Position numbers and translations under genes: made by a program | The notes under the pieces: model-generated | Told to the model about the DNA's origin: nothing | The model's input: only the letters and a program-made list of their open reading frames with translations | Databases searched by the model: none | From: Cyclobacteriaceae bacterium | Lineage (GTDB): Bacteria; Bacteroidota; Bacteroidia; Cytophagales; Cyclobacteriaceae | DNA: 5,191 nt | Assembly: GCA_030637245.1 (NCBI GenBank) | Contig: DAOVVI010000190.1 | Coordinates: 1 to 5,191, forward strand | Reading direction: 5' to 3' | In this document: one piece after another, positions 1 through 5,191 of the stretch | Numbering within the stretch: position 1 is the first letter of the stretch | Layout of the letters: the number at the start of each line of letters is the position of its first letter

Positions 1-491
1 CGACCACCAAGATCTTCTTGCCTCAAATCGCATTCTGAAAGCAACCTTTGGTAACTCAGCGCAATTTCGATGGCATTCAGGTTTTCTCGTTGAATGTTTT
101 CTATCAAGGCCAACTCAAGCATTTGTTGGTCATTGGCAGTTCGTACAAATGCTGGAATACGTAAAAGTCCGGCTAGTTTGGAAGCATGATATCTTCTTTC
201 TCCGGCGATGAGTTGGTATTTTCTTTCAGATAGCTTTCTTACTGTTATGGGTTGTATAATCCCTTGTACTTTTATGGAATCGGCTAATTCAGAAAGGGCC
301 TCTTCGTCAAATTGTGTTCTTGGTTGAAATGGATTTACTTCAATATCAAGCAGGTCTAATTCATTGATGGAATTGACAGGTTTTATGTCGGTAGTCAGTT
401 TTTCTGCCGGAGCAGAAACCGGAGCATCCTCCAAAAGAGCGCTTAATCCACGCCCTAATGCATTTCTCCTTTTAGGTTTCTTATCAGCCAT
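1..491 (-). CDS. parB: ParB chromosome-partitioning protein, N-terminal part (gene cut by window edge)
   Basis: This is the first 163 codons of a ParB/Spo0J homologue; the reading frame is open to the window edge, and the family's usual length is about 280-300 residues. ParB binds parS sites near the origin, loads as a CTP-dependent sliding clamp and stimulates the ParA ATPase. Visible parts in order: a basic N-terminus with the ParA-activating motif LGRGLSALL (residues 12-20, with R14 as the likely ATPase-stimulating arginine); a variable linker (21-45); and the ParB/Srx CTP-binding domain with box I NPFQPR (53-58), GERR (97-100) and ENIQR (131-135). The fragment ends at QEDLGG, where the parS-reading helix-turn-helix normally begins, so DNA-binding residues lie outside the window. 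The ATG at 491 is chosen because it gives the standard short basic N-terminus and starts 5 bases after the parA stop. There is no clear Shine-Dalgarno sequence. It is almost certainly cotranscribed with parA. Identification is secure. Confidence 0.96.
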   Translation of the reverse strand, partial: MADKKPKRRNALGRGLSALLEDAPVSAPAEKLTTDIKPVNSINELDLLDIEVNPFQPRTQFDEEALSELADSIKVQGIIQPITVRKLSERKYQLIAGERRYHASKLAGLLRIPAFVRTANDQQMLELALIENIQRENLNAIEIALSYQRLLSECDLRQEDLGG

Positions 492-496
492 GTTAA

Positions 497-1270
497 TTAT
501 TTTTCCAGGTTATTTTTAGCCAAAATTTCTTTTGCAAGATTCAGATAGCTTATGGCCCCTTTGCTATCGGCATCATGAGCAATGGTAGGAATCCCAAAAC
601 TCGGAGACTCACTTAATTTAATATTCCTGGGAATTATAGTATCAAAGACAATGTTTTTAAAATGTGTTTTTACTTCTTCTACAACCTGATTTGAAAGTCT
701 TAATCTCACATCGTACATGGTGAGTAGAATACCTTCAATATTCAGGTTGGTATTCAATCTTGATTGAATGATTTTTATAGTATTTAATAATTTCCCCAAA
801 CCTTCTAATGCAAAATATTCACATTGCACAGGTACTACAACAGAATCTGCGGCAGTTAGCGCATTAATGGTAATTAAACCAAGAGATGGCGAGCAATCTA
901 TTATGACAAAATCATAATCATCTTTTACCGGGGCCAGGGCTTCCCGCATTTTCCTTTCCCTGTTCTCGATATTGACCATCTCTATTTCGGCGCCAACCAG
1001 ATCAATATGTGAAGGCAAAACGTATAAATAGTCTATTTCAGTATCGAGTATACAATTTTTCGCCTCAACACCGTCAACCATACATTCGTAGATGCTGTCC
1101 CTAGCTTCCTTAGAATTGCGGCCAACTCCGGATGTGGTATTTGCCTGTGGGTCGGCATCGACTACAAGAGTTTTATATTCCAAAGCCGCTAAGCTTGCAC
1201 ACAAGTTTATTGCTGTTGTGGTTTTTCCAACTCCACCTTTTTGATTGGCTATTGCAATGATTTTACCCAT
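497..1270 (-). CDS. parA: ParA/Soj family chromosome-partitioning ATPase
   Basis: This is a complete 257-residue ParA/Soj-type ATPase, the normal length for chromosomal ParA without an N-terminal DNA-binding extension. ATP-bound dimers coat the nucleoid nonspecifically, and ParB-triggered hydrolysis moves the origin region. Visible motifs: deviant Walker A KGGVGKTT (11-18) with signature lysine K11 and P-loop lysine K16; Walker A' VVDADPQAN (36-44) with the likely catalytic D40; Walker B FVIIDCSPSLG (121-131) with D125; the family block VPVQCEYFALEGL (147-159); LTMYDVRLRLSNQV (183-196); and IPRNIKLSESPSFGIP (213-228). By alignment from memory with Bacillus Soj, R189 and K218 match its DNA-binding residues R189 and R218. 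The ATG at 1270 gives the canonical MGKIIAIANQKGG start. parB follows 5 bases after the stop. Upstream is a 300-base gap with a candidate promoter and palindrome. The gene is intact and nothing in it looks unusual. It could only be confused with plasmid ParA or MinD, but length, motifs and neighbours favour chromosomal Soj. Confidence 0.97.
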   Translation of the reverse strand: MGKIIAIANQKGGVGKTTTAINLCASLAALEYKTLVVDADPQANTTSGVGRNSKEARDSIYECMVDGVEAKNCILDTEIDYLYVLPSHIDLVGAEIEMVNIENRERKMREALAPVKDDYDFVIIDCSPSLGLITINALTAADSVVVPVQCEYFALEGLGKLLNTIKIIQSRLNTNLNIEGILLTMYDVRLRLSNQVVEEVKTHFKNIVFDTIIPRNIKLSESPSFGIPTIAHDADSKGAISYLNLAKEILAKNNLEK

Positions 1271-1389
1271 TTCCAGATGTTCAATTCAATATGATTAAGA
1301 AAAGTTTTAGTGCACCTATAAATAAAAATATTTGATACTTTATTCGTCGTGTTAATTTAACCCATTCAGATGCTATCCTGATTTTGTTA

Positions 1390-1403
1390 TTCGATTAATC
1401 GAA
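1390..1403. promoter_or_regulatory. Perfect 14-bp palindrome at the start of the parA leader (operator candidate)
   Basis: TTCGATTAATCGAA reads the same on both strands with no mismatch. It begins 9 bases downstream of the candidate -7 element of parA, so it would cover the first transcribed bases. This is a common place for a repressor site. It does not match the parS consensus. As RNA it could only make a 5-bp stem with a UUAA loop, so a DNA-binding dimer site is the more natural reading. The protein that might bind is unknown; autoregulation by ParA or ParB is possible but not shown. Confidence 0.4.
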
Positions 1404-1411
1404 ATGTTCCG

Positions 1412-1419
1412 CAAAGATA
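1412..1419 (-). promoter_or_regulatory. Candidate parAB promoter, Bacteroidetes-type -7 element
   Basis: The minus strand reads TATCTTTG, an exact match to the Bacteroidetes -7 consensus TAnnTTTG used by their primary sigma factor. No good TTG (-33) element stands about 19-21 bases upstream; that stretch is simply AT-rich. Transcription would begin near 1406-1409 and give a leader of about 136-139 bases before the parA ATG. It is the only full match I found in the parA upstream region. Location between a terminator and an intact operon supports it. Confidence 0.5.
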
Positions 1420-1513
1420 AAAGTTTAATTTATAATTTATCTATATAAAGTTTTTACAATTTGTACATCCATTTTATTGTATAAATCAATTCCATATTAT
1501 CTTTATTATACAC

Positions 1514-1546
1514 AAAAAATCACCAATAGTACAAATTGGTGATTTT
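1514..1546 (-). terminator. Intrinsic terminator of the pyrG-yidC unit
   Basis: On the minus strand a perfect 12-bp stem AAAATCACCAAT / ATTGGTGATTTT (arms at 1535-1546 and 1516-1527) encloses a 7-base loop, and the RNA runs into six U residues (1519-1514). The hairpin begins 24 bases after the yidC stop codon, as expected for a Rho-independent terminator. On the plus strand the same stem is followed by only four T residues, and no plus-strand gene reads toward it, so I call it one-directional. It separates yidC from parA and implies that parAB needs its own promoter. Confidence 0.88.
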
Positions 1547-1570
1547 GAATATCTTATTTATAATGAAATC

Positions 1571-3424
1571 TTACTTCCTGCCCTTTTTCTTTTTGGATTC
1601 GTTGGAGGCTTTCATCGCACCTTCAAGTCGCGCCTGAAATTTTGATTTTTTCTTGTCCTTGTTTTTCAGTTTATTCTCATCAAGAATGGCCCTGATCTTA
1701 GTATCGTCCACAAACCTTCTGATAATAGCAATCTGACCAAAGGAAACAAGGTTAGAAACGAAATAATAGAATGTTAACCCCGCAGGGAATTTGTTCAATA
1801 CAAACATGAAAATAACCGGCATGAAATATTGCATGGATTTCATGGGCCCTTGCATTTGGGCTGTTGATTGACTGTTAATCCATGTATATAATATTGTCGA
1901 TATAGTCATCAATAAGGTGAACAAACTTACATGATTTCCATAAAAACCACTGATAAGAGGAATGTCAGTGCTCCACGAAATGATGGAATCATAGGTTGAT
2001 AAATCAGTGGCCCATAGAAAAGCCCTATGCCTCAATTCTATGGCATGAGGGATAAACTGGAACATGGCAAACAAAATAGGCATTTGGAGCACCATTGGAA
2101 TACATCCGCTTAATGGATTTACGCCAACTTGCGAATATAGCTTCATTTGCTCACTCTGCATTTTTTGCGCATCATCTCCATACTTTTTTTTCAACTCATC
2201 AAGCTCCGGCTTTAGTGCCTTTGTTTTCGCCATTGAAATGTGCGATTTATAAGTCAATGGAGAAAGAAGTAACTTGATGATAAAAACCAGGACAATGATG
2301 ATTACGCCATAACTTCCTATGTATTTTTCCAGGAATGTAAAAATTGTGATGATTACATATTTATTTATCCACTTCACAACAGGCCAACCTAAGTAGAGGT
2401 TTTCTTCAAATCCCGGGGCTACTTTTTTGAGCGTATTTAGTTTATTAGGGCCATAATAATAGGTATTTGCACCGGCATCCTCACTGAAATTATTCAAAGG
2501 AATATCAACCATCATCTTACAGTATTTTGAGGTGATGGTATCCAGTTCATTGAATTCAGAAGAAATGTAACCGGTTCTTATCGGTTTATTAAATATATAA
2601 CCGGTTGTAAAAAATCGCTGCTTAAATGATATCCAGGTGACAGGTTCAGTAAAGGTAGTTTCCTCCTTGTCAGATGATCTTGGGCTTAATTCATCCATGC
2701 TGCCCGATGCAAGAAAATAATTTATCTGCGTATAATTTCGATTGTATTCGATATCAGTTTCAAGGCGTTTAAGGTAATTGTCCCAAAGCAAGGAAACTTT
2801 ACTCCCAGAAATTTCACTTTCTAATCCCGAAATTATAAACTGATGCGAAACTGTATAGCTGTTGGGTTCAAGGCGATAAATATGCCGGATAAATTTATTG
2901 CTTCCCAAATCTGCAGTAAAAGTCAACTGAATAGTATCACCGATATTCTTTTGCTCAGACTTAAAAAACAAATCAGCTAAGTTGATGTTCCCATTGTTTG
3001 TGCTGATCAGGTATTTTAACTGGCTTGATTCTTCGTCAAAAAGTATAAGGGGCTTATTGAATTGAAAATCATCAAATTCTTTTAGAGCAACGACTTTTGC
3101 AAGTCCGCCTTTGCTGGAATAATTAATTTTAATCAAATCATTTTCTAGAATAACGTCTTCTTCCCGGCCGGTTAAAGCTGTCGCGAAAACTCCGAATTTT
3201 TCAGTACTGAGATCAACATCATCTATCTCAATCACCGGTTCATCAATAATTTTTTCTTGAATTATTGAATTGTTCTGATTCAATTGCTGAGGTTGAGCAG
3301 TAATGGTATTTACTGTATCCACTCCTCCAGGAGTTTGCACCGGCGGTTCTGGTTTAAAAAAGTAGAACCACACCATGAGCAATGCGGCCATTAAAACAAA
3401 TCCAGTTGCCTGATTCTTATCCAT
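1571..3424 (-). CDS. yidC: Membrane protein insertase YidC (Oxa1 family)
   Basis: YidC inserts inner-membrane proteins and helps them fold, alone or with SecYEG. The 617-residue product is longer than E. coli YidC (548) but in the range known for Bacteroidetes. Order of parts: N-terminal membrane anchor (about 7-23); a Pro/Gln/Asn-rich linker (24-60); a large periplasmic beta domain (about 75-340); then the conserved Oxa1 core. The core has an amphipathic/entry segment (347-370), TM2 (372-390), a cytoplasmic charged hairpin (391-432), TM3 with NPLSGCIPMVLQMPILFAMF (436-455), and TM segments near 497-514, 531-545 and 548-567. Lysine K384 sits where E. coli has the hydrophilic-groove arginine R366. 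The tail from 585 on has 15 Lys/Arg in 33 residues, suggesting ribosome contact. The ATG at 3424 puts a short head before the first anchor. It follows pyrG by 12 bases without a promoter and ends before a strong terminator, so it is probably expressed from the pyrG promoter. Confidence 0.97.
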   Translation of the reverse strand: MDKNQATGFVLMAALLMVWFYFFKPEPPVQTPGGVDTVNTITAQPQQLNQNNSIIQEKIIDEPVIEIDDVDLSTEKFGVFATALTGREEDVILENDLIKINYSSKGGLAKVVALKEFDDFQFNKPLILFDEESSQLKYLISTNNGNINLADLFFKSEQKNIGDTIQLTFTADLGSNKFIRHIYRLEPNSYTVSHQFIISGLESEISGSKVSLLWDNYLKRLETDIEYNRNYTQINYFLASGSMDELSPRSSDKEETTFTEPVTWISFKQRFFTTGYIFNKPIRTGYISSEFNELDTITSKYCKMMVDIPLNNFSEDAGANTYYYGPNKLNTLKKVAPGFEENLYLGWPVVKWINKYVIITIFTFLEKYIGSYGVIIIVLVFIIKLLLSPLTYKSHISMAKTKALKPELDELKKKYGDDAQKMQSEQMKLYSQVGVNPLSGCIPMVLQMPILFAMFQFIPHAIELRHRAFLWATDLSTYDSIISWSTDIPLISGFYGNHVSLFTLLMTISTILYTWINSQSTAQMQGPMKSMQYFMPVIFMFVLNKFPAGLTFYYFVSNLVSFGQIAIIRRFVDDTKIRAILDENKLKNKDKKKSKFQARLEGAMKASNESKKKKGRK

Positions 3425-3436
3425 TATTATTATAGC

Positions 3437-5068
3437 TTAACTTTTATTTTTTTCCTTTTTAATCCTGTGGTCAACAGCAGCTTTAACAAAGCCTACAAAT
3501 AAAGGATGAGGTTCGACTACCCTGCTCTTTAGCTCAGGGTGAAATTGCGTCCCTATGTACCAGGGATGACTTTTCAACTCCATTATTTCAACAAGATTTG
3601 AGTCTGGATTAATTCCCGCAGCTACCATCCCCTTACTTTCAAATTTCTCTAAATACTCGTTATTGAATTCGTAACGATGTCTGTGTCGTTCAGATATTTC
3701 TTCTGACTTGTACAATTTATAAACCTTCGTCCCTTCTTTCAGCCTGCAAGAATACGCACCTAATCGCATAGTTCCACCCTTTTTAGTAATTTTCTTTTGT
3801 TCCTCCATCAGGTCAATGATAGGATCCTTTGTATTAGGGCTGATTTCAGTTGATGCAGCTTGTTTATATCCCAATACATTCCTGCCAAATTCTATGACAG
3901 CAACCTGCAATCCGAGACAGATTCCAAAAAAAGGTATTTTGGTTTCCCTGGCATATTTAGCAGCGGTGATTTTCCCTTCTATACCTCTTTCTCCAAAACC
4001 GGGAGCAATTAATATTCCGTCATGGCCGCCAAGCAACTCTTCAACATTTTCATTTTCGATCTCTTCAGAAGATACCCAACTCACATTTACTTTACACTCA
4101 TTTCTAGCTCCGCCATGTATTAAAGACTCTGCTATAGATTTATATGCATCATGGAGCTCAACATATTTACCAACAAGGGCAATATTCACTTCTTTTGTTG
4201 GGTTCTTTAACCTGGTCAAAAATTCCTTCCAATTTTCCAGGTCCGGTTCTTCACCAATTGGTAGCTGGAATATCTCCATTACCCGTTCGTCGAGTTTTTC
4301 TTTTCTCATCAACAATGGCACGTCATAAATCGTTTTTGCATCTATTGATGAGATCACACTATTGATCGGAACATTACAAAATAGTGCTAGTTTTTTTCTT
4401 ATGTCGTTGTTTATGGCTCGTTCAGACCGACAGACAAGGATATCCGGCTGGATCCCCGATTCCAATAATCTTTTAACAGAATGTTGTGTCGGTTTGGTCT
4501 TTAATTCGCCAACGGCTTTCAAATATGGTATCAAAGTAAGATGAATAACAATACAGTTTTCATGACCAAGATCCCATTTGGTCTGTCGTATAGCTTCTAT
4601 AAATGGCAAAGATTCAATATCACCGACGGAGCCGCCAATTTCAGTAATGATAATGTCAAAATCACCATTGTGACCAAGAGCTAAAAAATTTCTTTTTATT
4701 TCATCAGTTATATGTGGAATTACCTGCACGGTTTTACCCAGATACTCTCCTTCCCGCTCTTTCGTAATTACATTATTATAAATTCTTCCGGTGGTCACAT
4801 TATTTTTCTGACTGGTGTTAGCAGCTAAAAAACGTTCATAATGTCCTAAATCCAGGTCTGTTTCTGCGCCATCTTCTGTCACATAACACTCTCCATGTTC
4901 ATATGGATTTAATGTGCCGGGGTCAATATTAATGTAAGGATCAAATTTCTGAATTGTTACCCGCAGACCTCTGGCCACTAATAGTTTTCCTAATGATGCT
5001 GAAATGATGCCTTTCCCGAGAGAAGATGTTACCCCGCCGGTAACAAAAACGTATTTGACTTGAGCCAT
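3437..5068 (-). CDS. pyrG: CTP synthase (glutamine-hydrolysing)
   Basis: PyrG makes CTP from UTP, ATP and glutamine in the cytoplasm, the last step of de novo pyrimidine nucleotide synthesis. The 543 residues match the usual length (E. coli 545). The N-terminal synthetase domain (1-270) has the P-loop SSLGKG (15-20, K19), the [16 protein letters not shown] block (45-60), [17 protein letters not shown] (64-80) with D73, and [14 protein letters not shown] (143-156) with E143; D73 and E143 match the Mg-binding D72 and E140 of E. coli. The class I glutamine amidotransferase domain (about 293-535) has the nucleophile C384 in FGICLGLQ, and H510 and E512 in QFHPE, completing the triad. Its oxyanion loop reads APGFG (355-359) where E. 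coli has PGGFG. The ATG at 5068 gives the standard family N-terminus. A -7 element lies 37 bases upstream, and the short leader can pair with the start codon. yidC follows by 12 bases. The gene is intact and all catalytic residues are present. Confidence 0.98.
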   Translation of the reverse strand: MAQVKYVFVTGGVTSSLGKGIISASLGKLLVARGLRVTIQKFDPYINIDPGTLNPYEHGECYVTEDGAETDLDLGHYERFLAANTSQKNNVTTGRIYNNVITKEREGEYLGKTVQVIPHITDEIKRNFLALGHNGDFDIIITEIGGSVGDIESLPFIEAIRQTKWDLGHENCIVIHLTLIPYLKAVGELKTKPTQHSVKRLLESGIQPDILVCRSERAINNDIRKKLALFCNVPINSVISSIDAKTIYDVPLLMRKEKLDERVMEIFQLPIGEEPDLENWKEFLTRLKNPTKEVNIALVGKYVELHDAYKSIAESLIHGGARNECKVNVSWVSSEEIENENVEELLGGHDGILIAPGFGERGIEGKITAAKYARETKIPFFGICLGLQVAVIEFGRNVLGYKQAASTEISPNTKDPIIDLMEEQKKITKKGGTMRLGAYSCRLKEGTKVYKLYKSEEISERHRHRYEFNNEYLEKFESKGMVAAGINPDSNLVEIMELKSHPWYIGTQFHPELKSRVVEPHPLFVGFVKAAVDHRIKKEKNKS

Positions 5069-5101
5069 AAGTTGAAAAAAATTATAGTGTTAAACTTATG
5101 G
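5065..5101 (-). promoter_or_regulatory. Leader hairpin covering the pyrG start codon
   Basis: On the minus strand the leader bases CCATAAGTT (5101-5093) are perfectly complementary to AACTTATGG (5073-5065), giving a 9-bp stem around a 19-base AT-rich loop. The second arm contains the whole pyrG ATG (5068-5066) and the first base of codon 2. If transcription starts at the C run 5102-5100, the hairpin is made by the extreme 5' end of the mRNA and hides the start codon. Genes of this phylum mostly lack Shine-Dalgarno pairing and need an open start region, so such a fold should lower translation. Complementarity is seen directly; function is inferred. Confidence 0.5.
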
Positions 5102-5105
5102 GATA

Positions 5106-5113
5106 CAAAAGTA
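5106..5113 (-). promoter_or_regulatory. Candidate pyrG-yidC promoter, Bacteroidetes-type -7 element
   Basis: The minus strand reads TACTTTTG, matching the -7 consensus TAnnTTTG. A TTG lies upstream but 25 bases away, longer than the roughly 19-21 usually seen for the -33 element, so that half is weak. The region further upstream is rich in A/T runs. The predicted start falls on or beside CCC at 5102-5100, giving a leader of about 32-34 bases. Position and motif fit the promoter for pyrG and probably yidC. Confidence 0.55.
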
Positions 5114-5191
5114 AAAGATTGATTTTAATTAACTAAGTCAAAAGAATTTTAATTGAAAAAAATATTTGAAAATATCCAGATTCCCGGTTCA

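Larger units (their letters stand above)
1271..1570. other. Intergenic region between yidC and parA
   Basis: This 300-base stretch has no coding potential that I can support; the longest minus-strand ATG frame noticed has 11 codons. It is much richer in A and T than the flanking genes. Going from yidC to parA it holds the yidC terminator (1514-1546), an AT-rich tract, a Bacteroidetes-type -7 element (1412-1419), a perfect 14-bp palindrome (1390-1403), a smaller palindrome GTTAA-T-TTAAC (1351-1361) and the rest of the parA leader. I saw no tRNA, small-RNA gene or parS-like site (family consensus TGTTTCACGTGAAACA). Confidence 0.8.

Noticed and set aside
1436..1471. Short minus-strand frame starting ATGGATGTA, 11 codons, possible leader peptide for parA
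   Set aside because: It lies upstream of the candidate -7 element of parA, so it would not be in the main transcript, and nothing in its sequence supports translation.
1501..1515. TATAAT-like hexamer on the minus strand after the yidC terminator, a sigma-70 style -10 box
   Set aside because: Bacteroidetes primary promoters use TAnnTTTG, not TATAAT; AT-rich DNA gives many such hexamers, and a full TAnnTTTG match exists nearer to parA.
1271..1570. A parS centromere site near parAB
   Set aside because: I found no sequence close to the consensus TGTTTCACGTGAAACA by eye here or elsewhere in the window; the 14-bp palindrome has different half-sites.
2064..2277. Two overlapping plus-strand open frames of about 60 codons
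   Set aside because: They lie wholly inside yidC on the opposite strand, have no recognisable protein features and no promoter or start context, while the yidC frame is clearly conserved.
3816..4544. Plus-strand open frames of 170, 73 and 60 codons
   Set aside because: They are antisense to conserved pyrG domains, including the catalytic region, and their translations show no domain or family pattern.
5159..5176. Inverted repeat ATATTT-GA-AAATAT upstream of the pyrG promoter
   Set aside because: It is short, made only of A/T in its arms and has no T tract typical of a terminator in a known gene context; such repeats are expected by chance in this composition, and the upstream gene is outside the window.

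Overview
The window looks like a piece of a Bacteroidota (Bacteroidetes) chromosome. The DNA is AT-rich. Both putative promoters carry the Bacteroidetes-type -7 element TAnnTTTG. No start codon has a convincing Shine-Dalgarno sequence. The proteins have the style of this phylum: a YidC of 617 residues with a lysine at the usual TM2 arginine position, and a CTP synthase with APGFG in the glutaminase oxyanion loop. I cannot name the genus.

All genes are on the minus strand and read from right to left: pyrG (3437-5068, CTP synthase), yidC (1571-3424, membrane protein insertase), then, after a 300-base gap, parA (497-1270) and parB (1-491, cut by the window edge). pyrG and yidC are 12 bases apart and look like one transcription unit. 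A -7 element at 5106-5113 drives it, and a strong intrinsic terminator at 1514-1546 closes it. parA and parB are 5 bases apart and form a second unit. Its best promoter candidate lies at 1412-1419, with a perfect 14-bp palindrome just downstream.

The genes are housekeeping. PyrG makes CTP, needed for RNA, DNA and the CDP-diacylglycerol step of phospholipid synthesis. YidC inserts and folds inner-membrane proteins. ParA and ParB segregate the chromosome origin. ParB family proteins are CTP-dependent DNA clamps, so CTP links the two units biochemically, though nothing in the sequence shows a regulatory link.

I found no mobile element, CRISPR array, RNA gene, defence system or new multigene system. 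The most interesting signals are non-coding. The short pyrG leader can fold into a perfect 9-bp hairpin that buries the pyrG start codon, and its 5' arm begins at a run of three C residues where transcription is predicted to start. This resembles the CTP-sensing start-site switch known for enterobacterial pyrC. The second signal is the palindrome at the start of the parA leader.
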